A DNA stretch of 34,842 nucleotides from assembly GCA_944378225.1 (NCBI GenBank), contig CALWGE010000025.1:1-34842 (forward strand). Reading direction: 5' to 3'. The notes under the pieces were generated by a model. The model made no database searches. It had not been told where the DNA came from and worked only from the letters and a program-made list of their open reading frames with translations. Origin of the DNA: an uncultured Merdimonas sp. (GTDB lineage: Bacteria; Bacillota; Clostridia; Lachnospirales; Lachnospiraceae). The first letter of the stretch is position 1; each line of letters begins with the position of its first letter. Of the stretch, positions 22,833 to 30,753 are shown one piece after another. The position numbers and the translations under genes are program-made.

Positions 22833-23489
22833 GTGATTGCAGGAGAAAGAACGACAGCTTATATCAATTCACTTGATACAGGCAATACAGAATTATTGAA
22901 TCAGATAGAAAAAGAAGCAAAAGAAGCCTGTGTGCCGATCATACGCCAGGGCATGCAGAGCTTTTTGAAAACACTGCTTGCAGCCAAAAAGCCGGCAAGA
23001 ATCCTGGAGGTAGGAACAGCCGTGGGCTTTTCTGCGCTTCTGATGTGTGAATACAGTCCCGTAAATATGCATCTTACGACAATTGAGAAGTATGAAAAGC
23101 GGATACCTGTAGCAAAGGAAAATTTTCGTCGTGCAGGCAGAGAAGAGCAGATCACTCTGCTGGAAGGAGACGCCGCAGAGATTTTGAAAAATCTGACGGG
23201 GACCTTTGACTTCATTTTTATGGATGCAGCCAAGGGTCAGTACATTCATTTTCTCCCGGATGTGCTGCGGCTGCTGGAACCGGGAGGATATCTCGTGTCC
23301 GATAATGTGCTTCAGGATGGAGATATTATGGAATCGAGATTTGCAGTGGAGAGGCGGAACAGGACGATTCACAGCCGGATGAGGGAATATCTGTATACAT
23401 TAACCCATCATCCGGAACTGGTGACATCGGTCATTCCTTTGGGCGATGGAGTTACTCTCAGTGTAAAGAAGGAAAAGGAGAACATATGA
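22833..23489 (+). CDS. trmR: tRNA 5-hydroxyuridine methyltransferase TrmR (O-methyltransferase)
   Basis: A 218-residue SAM-dependent class I methyltransferase of the TrmR/YrrM group, which methylates 5-hydroxyuridine at tRNA position 34 to mo5U. The SAM motif ILEVGTAVGFSALLM is near residues 55-70, then the acidic TTIEKYEKR, the metal-binding DFIFMDAAKGQY, and LVSDNVLQDG. It starts at GTG 22833, immediately after the previous stop, with AGAGGA eight bases upstream. Its last four bases overlap trhP, whose family makes the hydroxylated substrate, which supports the specific tRNA assignment over a generic catechol-type methyltransferase. Confidence 0.9.
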   Translation: MIAGERTTAYINSLDTGNTELLNQIEKEAKEACVPIIRQGMQSFLKTLLAAKKPARILEVGTAVGFSALLMCEYSPVNMHLTTIEKYEKRIPVAKENFRRAGREEQITLLEGDAAEILKNLTGTFDFIFMDAAKGQYIHFLPDVLRLLEPGGYLVSDNVLQDGDIMESRFAVERRNRTIHSRMREYLYTLTHHPELVTSVIPLGDGVTLSVKKEKENI

Positions 23490-24763
23490 CAGAAGCAGCA
23501 GAAAAATCCTTCGGACGGGATTCCCGTCAGGGAAAGGCCCCGGAACTTCTGATACCGGCCAGCAGTCTGGAGGTTCTGAAGACAGCCGTAGCTTTTGGAG
23601 CGAACGCGGTTTACATTGGCGGTGAAGCCTATGGGCTCAGAGCCAAGGCAAAAAATTTTTCACCGGAAGACATGCGGGAAGGAATCGCTTTTGCACATGC
23701 TCACGGTGTGCGTGTTCATGTCACGGCAAATATTCTGGCACATGACCGGGACCTGGACGGAATCCGGGAATATCTGGAGGAACTGCGCGATATGAAACCG
23801 GATGCGCTTATCATTGCTGATCCGGGTGTTTTTACATTGGCGAAGGAGATTTGTCCGGAGATAGAGCGTCATATCAGCACGCAGGCGAACAATACGAACT
23901 GGATGACCTGGCGTTTCTGGCATCAGCAGGGGGCAAAACGTGTGGTTTCTGCCCGGGAGCTTTCTCTTGAGGAACTTCGTGAAATCCGGAAACAGATTCC
24001 GGATGATATGGAGATAGAGACCTTTGTGCATGGCGCGATGTGTATTTCCTATTCCGGCCGCTGTCTGCTGAGCAATTATTTCACCGGAAGAGACGCAAAT
24101 CAGGGCGCCTGTACCCATCCCTGCCGCTGGAAATACGCGGTAATGGAAGAATCCAGGCCCGGCGAGTATCTTCCTGTTTATGAAAATGAACGGGGGACCT
24201 TTATTTTCAACTCCAAAGATCTCTGTATGATAGAGCATATTCCGGAGCTTCTGGAGGTTGGTATAGACAGCTTCAAGATTGAAGGACGGATGAAGACGGC
24301 CCTGTATGTGGCCACAGTAGCCCGGACCTACCGGAAAGCGATTGATGACTGTCTGGAATCAGAGAAACTGTACCGCGGCAATATGGCATGGTATAAAGAG
24401 CAGATTGCGGCCTGCACCTACCGGGAGTTCACCACAGGCTTTTTCTTTGGAAGACCGGACGAGAGTGCGCAGATTTATGACAGCAATACGTACCGGAAGG
24501 GATATACGTATCTGGGAATGGTCAACGGTGCGGCGGAAGACGGAGGCATTCTGACAGAACAGCGCAATAAATTTTCTGTCGGAGAGAAGATAGAAATCAT
24601 GAAGCCTGACGGCAGCAATCCGGAAGCAGTGGTTCTGGAAATCCGGGATGAAGACGGAAACCTTATGGAAAGCGCTCCTCATCCGCAGCAGAAGCTTCAG
24701 GTGAAGCTTTCGGAGCAGGCAGATCTTTATGACATTCTTCGTAGAAAAGAGCAGGAAAACTGA
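23486..24763 (+). CDS. trhP: tRNA uridine hydroxylation protein TrhP (peptidase U32 family)
   Basis: A 425-residue U32-family protein. TrhP proteins are needed to form 5-hydroxyuridine at tRNA position 34, using prephenate-derived chemistry and an iron-sulfur cluster. The U32 signature ETFVHGAMCISYSGRCLLS is seen, with cysteines C186 and C193, and GACTHPC adds C209 and C213, giving four likely cluster ligands. Bacillus has two adjacent copies (trhP1 and trhP2), but here one gene is present. It is preceded by trmR (four-base overlap), consistent with a mo5U modification pair. A long hairpin follows. Confidence 0.9.
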   Translation: MTEAAEKSFGRDSRQGKAPELLIPASSLEVLKTAVAFGANAVYIGGEAYGLRAKAKNFSPEDMREGIAFAHAHGVRVHVTANILAHDRDLDGIREYLEELRDMKPDALIIADPGVFTLAKEICPEIERHISTQANNTNWMTWRFWHQQGAKRVVSARELSLEELREIRKQIPDDMEIETFVHGAMCISYSGRCLLSNYFTGRDANQGACTHPCRWKYAVMEESRPGEYLPVYENERGTFIFNSKDLCMIEHIPELLEVGIDSFKIEGRMKTALYVATVARTYRKAIDDCLESEKLYRGNMAWYKEQIAACTYREFTTGFFFGRPDESAQIYDSNTYRKGYTYLGMVNGAAEDGGILTEQRNKFSVGEKIEIMKPDGSNPEAVVLEIRDEDGNLMESAPHPQQKLQVKLSEQADLYDILRRKEQEN

Positions 24764-24808
24764 CAAACAGCATGTATGATTCGCGTTATAAAAGAATAGA
24801 AATTTAGG

Positions 24809-24871
24809 AAAGGCACTTCTTTGGCGGAGTTATCATAAGATAATATAAATCCACCAAAGAGGTGCCTTTTT
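24809..24871 (+). promoter_or_regulatory. Long hairpin covering the sigK ribosome binding site (terminator-like)
   Basis: Bases 24809-24828 and 24850-24869 pair over 20 positions, with one C-A mismatch (24825/24853) and one G-U. The loop is 21 bases. The 3' arm contains the likely ribosome binding site GAGGTG (24859-24864) of the TTG start at 24870, and ends with five T residues. So the hairpin may terminate the trhP transcript, and in read-through RNA it would hide the sigK start signal. Confidence 0.8.
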
Positions 24872-25487
24872 GAAAACTTTTCCGCAGCCATTGCCGGCGA
24901 AAGAGGAGCAGTATTACCTGCAGAGACTCAAAGAGGGCGACGCTCATGCACGTGATATCCTGGTGGAGCATAATCTCCGGCTTGTGGCCCATATTGTTAA
25001 AAAGTACCAGAGCCCGGAAGAAGAGATGGAGGATCTGATTTCCATAGGAACGATAGGACTTATCAAGGCCATTACCACTTTTAACAGTGAAAAAGGGCCC
25101 CGTCTGGCGACGTATGCGGCCCGTTGTGTGGAGAATGAGCTTCTGATGTATTTTCGGGCAAAGAAAAAGACAGCCCGGGAGACATCCTGCTATGAGCCCA
25201 TCGGCACAGATAAGGAAGGAAATGAGATTCATCTGCTGGATATCATGGAAAGTGGTGAGCGGGATGCGTTCTCACAGATAAGCCTGAAAGCGGACAGTAA
25301 AAGGCTGTATGAACTGCTGGGCGAAGTCCTGACCCCACGGGAACGTAAGGTTCTGATTATGCGGTACGGACTTTACAATGGAAGAGAGTATACGCAGCGG
25401 GAGATCGCCGGAGAACTTGGAATTTCCCGCTCTTATATCAGCAGAATTGAGAAAAACGCATTGATGAAGCTTAGGCAGTACTTCTGA
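24870..25487 (+). CDS. sigK: RNA polymerase sporulation sigma factor, sigma-K family
   Basis: A 205-residue sigma-70 family protein close in layout to sigma-K, the late mother-cell factor. FPQPLPAKEEQYYL is followed by the region 2 core DILVEHNLRLVAHIVKKY, EEMEDLISIGTIGLIKA and LATYAARCVENELL, and by region 4 (TPRERKVLIMRYGL, then QREIAGELGISRSYISRIEKNAL). It starts at the rare TTG 24870; upstream in frame there is no other usual start before a stop at 24846. There is no hydrophobic pro-sequence such as Bacillus sigma-K carries, so activity would not need SpoIVFB cleavage. The gene is uninterrupted, with no skin-like insertion. Its ribosome binding site is inside a hairpin. Confidence 0.9.
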   Translation: MKTFPQPLPAKEEQYYLQRLKEGDAHARDILVEHNLRLVAHIVKKYQSPEEEMEDLISIGTIGLIKAITTFNSEKGPRLATYAARCVENELLMYFRAKKKTARETSCYEPIGTDKEGNEIHLLDIMESGERDAFSQISLKADSKRLYELLGEVLTPRERKVLIMRYGLYNGREYTQREIAGELGISRSYISRIEKNALMKLRQYF

Positions 25488-25512
25488 AACGGAACGCCAG
25501 AAATCTGGGAAA

Positions 25513-25571
25513 GGACTTTCTCCTGCTCGCTGTTCGGATTATATTGTAACAGTGAGAGAACGGAAAAGTCC
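25513..25571 (+). repeat. Hairpin after sigK
   Basis: GGACTTT (25513-25519) pairs with AAAGTCC (25565-25571), and inside it CTCGCTGTT (25526-25534) pairs with AACAGTGAG (25548-25556) with one G-U. There is no T-run after it, so it is a poor terminator; it may be part of a structured RNA in the gap between sigK and comM. Confidence 0.55.
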
Positions 25572-25659
25572 AAAACCAGGTTTCAGGCATTTGCCGGTTG
25601 GTAAGAGGATAAAAGCATGTGTGCAATCTGCTGAATTTTACAAATAAAAGGAGAATCGC

Positions 25660-25713
25660 GTGACTTTTCAAAAAAGGCGCGGTAAGATAATAATATCCCG
25701 TATCACATTCTGA
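25660..25713 (+). CDS. Possible 17-residue leader peptide before comM
   Basis: A GTG at 25660 is preceded by AAAGGAG (25647-25653) with six-base spacing and reads MTFQKRRGKIIISRITF before TGA at 25711-25713. The peptide is basic and hydrophobic and unlike any family I recognise. Its stop codon lies in the loop of the hairpin 25698-25721, so ribosomes on it would melt that hairpin, which is the layout of a translated leader. It could also be chance: short frames with good ribosome sites do occur at random. Confidence 0.3.
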   Translation: MTFQKRRGKIIISRITF

Positions 25714-25744
25714 GGATACGGAAGGTTCAGCCGGCGTTCGCCGG
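25698..25744 (+). repeat. Two adjacent hairpins in the comM leader
   Basis: CCGTATC (25698-25704) pairs with GATACGG (25715-25721). CCGGC (25731-25735) pairs with GCCGG (25740-25744) around GTTC. GGAA (25720-25723) could instead pair with TTCC (25749-25752), which would break the first stem. No T-run follows. The rest of the 326-base gap (25488-25813) shows no further gene. Confidence 0.55.
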
Positions 25745-25813
25745 GCAATTTCCTTATATATGAACAGACAGAAGATAACGAGACAGACAGGATAGAGAAA
25801 GGAAGGATACTGA

Positions 25814-27355
25814 TTGTTCAGTAAAGTGTGGTCTGCAGGAATCGGCGGAGTGGATGCTTACCCGGTTCGTGTGGAAGCAGATGTCAGTGACGGATTGCCG
25901 CAGTTTCTGCTGGTGGGATATCTGGCGTCTGAGGTGAAGGAAGCAGGAGACAGGGTACGGACAGCCCTGAAAAATGTAGGTTGTCCGCTTCCTGCAAAGA
26001 GGATTACTGTGAATCTTGCTCCGGCCAGTGTGAGGAAGGCGGGAACCCGTTTCGATCTGGCGGTGGCAGCTGCTGTACTGGCCTCTATTCAGAAAATCCC
26101 GGCAGAAAATCTGGAGGGTCTGATGATAGCAGGAGAGCTCAGCCTGAGCGGACAGGTACTGGGAATTCCGGGAGTACTGGCCCTGACAGAGGCGGCTGGT
26201 GAAGCAGGTGTAAAGAGATGTATTGTTCCCGCGGTAAATGCCCGGGAAGGCGCTTTAATTCAGAAAACAGAAGTGATAGGGGTATCGGATCTGGCAGAAC
26301 TGATAGAATTGCTCCGTCATCCGGAAAAAGGGATACCGGCAACGGCAGATACCGGGGAGCTGCTGGAAAGGCATGCTTCGGAGGAAAAGGAAGACTTTTC
26401 ACAGATTCGCGGACAGAAAGCCATACGACGGGCTGCGGAGATTGCCGCAGCCGGGATGCATAACCTTCTGATGATAGGGCCTCCGGGTTCAGGCAAGACA
26501 ATGATTGCAAGAAGAATTCCCGGAATTCTGCCGGGAATGACGTTGGAAGAGAGCCTGAAGATTACAAAAATATACAGTGTAGCAGGTTTGTTGACCCCTG
26601 AATCCCCTCTTCTTACCAGGCGTCCTTTTCGGGCGCCTCATCATACAACGACGGCAGAGGCTTTGGCAGGAGGTGGCCGACTTCCGCTGCCTGGTGAAAT
26701 TTCCCTGAGTACCGGCGGAATTCTTTTTCTGGATGAACTGCCGGAATTTCGTCGTTCAGCATTGGAGATTTTAAGGCAGCCACTGGAGGAGCATCGGATC
26801 TGTATTTCCAGGACGGCAGGTACTTATGTATTTCCGGCGGATTTTATGCTGGTGGCAGCTATGAATCCATGTTCCTGTGGCTGTTATCCGGATCGAAATC
26901 ACTGCAGCTGTTCTCCGCGCGAGATAGCCAGATATCTGGGGCGTTTAAGCCAGCCTCTTCTGGATCGGATTGATCTCTGTATACAGGTACCCAAACTTTC
27001 CTATGAGGAATTGCAGAAAGGAAAAGAGAATGAAAACTCGGCTGCGATACGAAAGAGGGTAGAGGAAGCTCATCGTATTCAGAAAGAACGGTTTGGGGGA
27101 GAAAATGCGTGCTTTAATTCCCGCCTGGGGATTCGGGATACAGAATATTTCTGTCGCCTGGGGATAGCGGAGAAAAAGCTTTTAAAACAGGCGTTTGAGA
27201 AGCTGTCGCTGAGTGCCAGGGCATATCACCGGCTGCTGCGCGTATCCAGAACCATAGCAGATCTGGCCGGAGAAGAAAGAGTTCTGGAAGAACATATTCT
27301 GGAAGCTCTGGGATATCGGCCCCTGGAACGGAGTGAATGGCTGAGAGGGGTATGA
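25814..27355 (+). CDS. comM: YifB/ComM family Mg chelatase-like AAA+ ATPase
   Basis: A 513-residue protein. In Vibrio and Haemophilus ComM is a hexameric helicase that helps branch migration during DNA transformation. The N-terminal domain (about 1-175) is the lon-protease-like fold with FSKVWSAGIGGVDAYPVRVE. The AAA+ core has Walker A GPPGSGKT (222-229) and Walker B ILFLDELPEF, then AMNPCSCGCYPD with a cysteine cluster typical of the family. The C-terminal domain (about 410-513) is the Mg-chelatase end. It starts at TTG 25814 with AAGGAAGG upstream. dprA follows three bases after its stop, and both act in DNA uptake or recombination. Confidence 0.93.
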   Translation: MFSKVWSAGIGGVDAYPVRVEADVSDGLPQFLLVGYLASEVKEAGDRVRTALKNVGCPLPAKRITVNLAPASVRKAGTRFDLAVAAAVLASIQKIPAENLEGLMIAGELSLSGQVLGIPGVLALTEAAGEAGVKRCIVPAVNAREGALIQKTEVIGVSDLAELIELLRHPEKGIPATADTGELLERHASEEKEDFSQIRGQKAIRRAAEIAAAGMHNLLMIGPPGSGKTMIARRIPGILPGMTLEESLKITKIYSVAGLLTPESPLLTRRPFRAPHHTTTAEALAGGGRLPLPGEISLSTGGILFLDELPEFRRSALEILRQPLEEHRICISRTAGTYVFPADFMLVAAMNPCSCGCYPDRNHCSCSPREIARYLGRLSQPLLDRIDLCIQVPKLSYEELQKGKENENSAAIRKRVEEAHRIQKERFGGENACFNSRLGIRDTEYFCRLGIAEKKLLKQAFEKLSLSARAYHRLLRVSRTIADLAGEERVLEEHILEALGYRPLERSEWLRGV

Positions 27356-27358
27356 GAA

Positions 27359-28471
27359 ATGGAAAAACAAAGCAGAGAAGGAATGGAAGAATACTGGCAC
27401 TGGTTCTGTGCATCTCTTTTTTCGGAACCGTCGCTGGAGAAAAAGCTTCTGAAACGGTTTGGGACACCTATGGCTGTATTTCATGCCGCGGAAGAGGAGA
27501 TACGAATGGTTTCACCTCGAAATGAGAAAAAACTTTCGGCATTCTGCGCAGGAAGAAAAAGATGGAATTTTTCTCAAGAGAGGGAACGGCTGGCCAGGTT
27601 GGGGATTCGTTTTGTGAGCATGGAACAAGAAGAATACCCTTCCCGTCTGAAAGGGCTTACAGATGCGCCCTGTGGTCTCTTTTTCCGTGGAACGCTGCCT
27701 TCGGATGACAGACCGGCAGTGGCTATTGTGGGTGCCAGAAACTGCAGTGCCTATGGAAACAGCGTTTCTTATTGGTTTGCCAAAGAGCTGGCAGGGCAGG
27801 GGGTACAGATTATCAGCGGTATGGCCCGTGGGATAGATGGAACCAGCCACAGAGGGGCGCTTGCTGCGGGCGGAGAAACCTATGCGGTTCTGGCAGGCGG
27901 AGTCGACAGATGTTATCCGGAGGAAAACAGAGATATCTATATGGAGATGGAAAAGAAAGGCGGACTGATTTCTGAGAGTCCTCCCGGCATTCGTCCGCTC
28001 ACATTTCTGTTCCCGTTGCGAAATCGTATTCTGAGCGGTCTTGCAGACGCAGTTCTTATAATAGAAGCAAAAGAAAAAAGCGGCTCGCTTATTACAGCTG
28101 ATTGCGCGCTGGAACAGGGGCGTGATGTTTATGCCGTTCCCGGACCTCTGGGAGAAGCTTTAAGCGAGGGATGCCATAATCTTATCCGACAGGGAGCGGG
28201 ACTGGCGGTATCACCGGAAAAGCTGATGGAAGATTTGATGATTTTACCGGGAATTAACATGAAAAATGTGCAAAAGAATAAAATTACTCTTGAAAGGTCT
28301 GAATATTTAGTGTATAGTTGTCTACGTTTACAGGCCCAGAATCTGGGGGAAATCTGCGAGGCGACACAGCTTTCGCCTCAGGATGCCCTGCGTATTCTGG
28401 CCAAACTGCAGCTGAAGGGATATGCAAAAGAGGTATCCAGAAATTACTATGCAGCTGCAAAGAAACTGTAG
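27359..28471 (+). CDS. dprA: DNA processing protein DprA
   Basis: A 370-residue protein that loads RecA on incoming single-stranded DNA during transformation. The Rossmann-like domain (about 100-310) shows AIVGARNCSAYG, IISGMARGIDGTSHRGAL, VLAGGVDRCYPEEN, ISESPPG, FPLRNRILSGL and the later KSGSLITADCALEQGRDVYAVPG. The N-terminal helical part (1-95) is a SAM-like domain, and a winged helix follows at about 315-370. ATG 27359 lies four bases after the comM stop. topA is 31 bases downstream, an order (dprA-topA) seen widely in Firmicutes. DprA is present also in bacteria not known to be transformable. Confidence 0.96.
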   Translation: MEKQSREGMEEYWHWFCASLFSEPSLEKKLLKRFGTPMAVFHAAEEEIRMVSPRNEKKLSAFCAGRKRWNFSQERERLARLGIRFVSMEQEEYPSRLKGLTDAPCGLFFRGTLPSDDRPAVAIVGARNCSAYGNSVSYWFAKELAGQGVQIISGMARGIDGTSHRGALAAGGETYAVLAGGVDRCYPEENRDIYMEMEKKGGLISESPPGIRPLTFLFPLRNRILSGLADAVLIIEAKEKSGSLITADCALEQGRDVYAVPGPLGEALSEGCHNLIRQGAGLAVSPEKLMEDLMILPGINMKNVQKNKITLERSEYLVYSCLRLQAQNLGEICEATQLSPQDALRILAKLQLKGYAKEVSRNYYAAAKKL

Positions 28472-28502
28472 GAAATATATTTCAGAGAAAGAGGAAGGAT
28501 AA

Positions 28503-30590
28503 ATGGCAAAAAATCTGGTTATCGTAGAGTCTCCGGCTAAGGTGAAAACCATCAAGAAGTTCCTGGGAGCCAACTACGAGGTACTGGCCTCCCAGGGTCA
28601 TGTACGTGATTTGCCGAAAAGCCAGCTGGGGTTTGACGCAGAACATGGTTATGAGCCTAAATATATCACAATCCGCGGAAAGGGAGAGATTCTTGCCAAG
28701 CTTCGGAAAGAGGCGAAGAAGGCTGATAAAATTTATCTGGCTACTGACCCTGACCGCGAGGGAGAAGCGATTTCCTGGCATCTGTCTCAGGCGCTGAATC
28801 TGGAAGGGAAAAAGGTATACCGGATTACCTTTAATGAGATTACAAAAACGGCAGTCAGAGAGTCGCTGAAACATGCAAGAGCAATTGACATGAACCTGGT
28901 AAATGCCCAGCAGGCCCGCCGAATGCTGGATCGCATGGTGGGATACAGGATCAGTCCGATTCTGTGGGCAAAGGTGAAGAGAGGACTGAGTGCAGGACGG
29001 GTGCAGTCAGTAGCTTTACGTCTGATTGCTGACAGGGAAGAAGAGATAAATGCTTTTGTTCCGGAAGAATACTGGACTCTGGATGCGGATTTTCTGGCGG
29101 AGGGCGGGAAAAAACCGCTGCAGGCGCATTTTTATGGAACAAAATCCAAAAAAATGACGCTGGGTTCCAAAGAAGAACTGGATCAGGTGCTTGCATCTCT
29201 GGAAAATGCGGCCTTCCAAATCAGTGAAGTAAAAAAAGGAGAAAGAGTGAAGAAAGCGCCGCTTCCATTCACTACAAGTACCCTTCAGCAGGAAGCGTCA
29301 AAGACACTGAACTTTTCCACGCAGAAAACCATGAGTGTTGCACAGCAGCTTTATGAAGGAATTGATATTAAGGGAAATGGCACGGTCGGTGTTATCACAT
29401 ATCTGCGTACGGATTCCACCCGTGTGTCAGAGGAGGCAGAAAAAGCAGCCAGATCGTATATCAGTTCTGTTTATGGAGATTCTTATGTATCTGCAGGGCA
29501 GTCAGGAAAAGCTTCCACAAAAAAGATTCAGGACGCCCATGAAGCAATCCGCCCCACTGATTTGGCCCGGACGCCGGCGGCTCTGAAGGATTCGCTCACA
29601 CGGGAGCAGTTCCGTCTCTATCAGCTGATCTGGAAACGTTTTGCAGCCAGTCAGATGGCAGATGCAGTCTATGAGACCTCTTCGGTTAAAATTGACGGCG
29701 GGGACTATCGTTTTACGATGTCTGCATCCAGAGTGTCTTTTGATGGTTTCCTGTCTGTGTATGCACAGGAAGAAGAAAAAGAAGGAGACAGCCGGATTCT
29801 GAAGGGACTCAGTACAGATACGGTCCTGTCGTTCCAGAAATTTGAGAGCAAACAGCATTTTACCCAGCCGCCCGCACACTATACGGAAGCAGCTCTTGTA
29901 AAAACTCTGGAGGAACTGGGAATCGGCCGGCCAAGTACTTATGCGCCTACGATAACAACGATTCTTGCGCGCCGGTATGTGGTAAAAGAGAATAAGAATC
30001 TTTATCTGACAGAGCTGGGTGAGGTAGTCAATAATATGATGAAGCAGGCCTTCCCAAGTATCGTGGAAACAGATTTTACGGCCAATATGGAGGGACTTCT
30101 GGACCGGGTGGAAGAGGGAACTGTGGACTGGAAGACTGTAGTGGAAAATTTTTATCCCGATCTGGAGGCGGCAGTGGAGGCGGCCGAACAGGAACTTCAG
30201 GAAGTAAAGGTAGAGGATGAAGTCACGGATGTGATCTGCGATCAGTGCGGCCGTCACATGGTAATCAAATATGGTCCCCATGGTCGTTTCCTGGCCTGCC
30301 CCGGCTTCCCGGAATGCCGCAACACAAAGCCGTATCTGGAAAAAATAGGCGTAGCCTGTCCGAAATGCGGGAAAGATGTGGTTCTGCGCAGAACAAAAAA
30401 GGGCCGTAAATATTATGGCTGCGAGAATAATCCGGAGTGTGATTTCATGTCCTGGCAGAAGCCTTCCGAAGAGAAATGTCCGACATGCGGAAGCTACATG
30501 GTAGAGAAGGGAAATAAACTGGTCTGTGCCAATCAAACCTGCGGCTATGTAAAAAGTAAGAAAGAAGAGACAGAAGAAAGCAGAAATTAA
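28503..30590 (+). CDS. topA: DNA topoisomerase I
   Basis: A 695-residue type IA topoisomerase that relaxes negative supercoils. The TOPRIM domain has LVIVESPAKVKTIKKFLG and the acidic DPDREGEAISWH. The catalytic tyrosine is Y300 in GVITYLRTDSTRVS. The C-terminal region (about 575-690) contains three zinc-ribbon repeats: CDQC...CPGFPEC, CPKC...CENNPEC and CPTC...CANQTC. ATG 28503 follows AGGAAGG. It is downstream of dprA and upstream of codY, probably with its own and read-through transcription. Confidence 0.98.
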   Translation: MAKNLVIVESPAKVKTIKKFLGANYEVLASQGHVRDLPKSQLGFDAEHGYEPKYITIRGKGEILAKLRKEAKKADKIYLATDPDREGEAISWHLSQALNLEGKKVYRITFNEITKTAVRESLKHARAIDMNLVNAQQARRMLDRMVGYRISPILWAKVKRGLSAGRVQSVALRLIADREEEINAFVPEEYWTLDADFLAEGGKKPLQAHFYGTKSKKMTLGSKEELDQVLASLENAAFQISEVKKGERVKKAPLPFTTSTLQQEASKTLNFSTQKTMSVAQQLYEGIDIKGNGTVGVITYLRTDSTRVSEEAEKAARSYISSVYGDSYVSAGQSGKASTKKIQDAHEAIRPTDLARTPAALKDSLTREQFRLYQLIWKRFAASQMADAVYETSSVKIDGGDYRFTMSASRVSFDGFLSVYAQEEEKEGDSRILKGLSTDTVLSFQKFESKQHFTQPPAHYTEAALVKTLEELGIGRPSTYAPTITTILARRYVVKENKNLYLTELGEVVNNMMKQAFPSIVETDFTANMEGLLDRVEEGTVDWKTVVENFYPDLEAAVEAAEQELQEVKVEDEVTDVICDQCGRHMVIKYGPHGRFLACPGFPECRNTKPYLEKIGVACPKCGKDVVLRRTKKGRKYYGCENNPECDFMSWQKPSEEKCPTCGSYMVEKGNKLVCANQTCGYVKSKKEETEESRN

Positions 30591-30610
30591 AAAAGCTGCT
30601 GATTTGTCAG

Positions 30611-30625
30611 AATTTTTTGAAAAAG
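30611..30625 (+). promoter_or_regulatory. CodY-like box upstream of codY
   Basis: AATTTTTTGAAAAAG matches the CodY consensus AATTTTCWGAAAATT at 12 of 15 positions. It lies just upstream of the putative -35 (30639) of codY, so CodY could control its own gene. The match is by eye. Confidence 0.45.
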
Positions 30626-30638
30626 GTGATTGTAAAAT

Positions 30639-30669
30639 TTGAAAGTATGTGTTAAAGTTTTACTATAAT
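30639..30669 (+). promoter_or_regulatory. Putative promoter of codY
   Basis: TTGAAA (30639-30644) and a perfect TATAAT (30664-30669) lie 19 bases apart, which is wider than usual. Transcription would begin near 30676, 78 bases before the GTG start. Confidence 0.6.
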
Positions 30670-30753
30670 AAAATCGCCTTTTTGAAATGTTTTCTTTGTA
30701 TTAGAGAAAACAGAGGGAGAGAGATTCCTAGAATGTACAACGGAGGGAATACA

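Noticed and set aside
24764..24808. Sigma-E or sigma-K type promoter before sigK
   Set aside because: No pair of boxes with convincing sequence and spacing was found; TTATAA at 24786 has no partner at 17 bases.
25572..25660. Cyclic-di-GMP riboswitch in the comM leader
   Set aside because: GGCATTTGCCGG caught the eye, but the conserved GEMM loops and the tetraloop-receptor parts are missing.
29502..30536. Minus-strand open frame of about 344 codons opposite topA
   Set aside because: No domain or start signal is visible, and topA covers the region with strong motifs.
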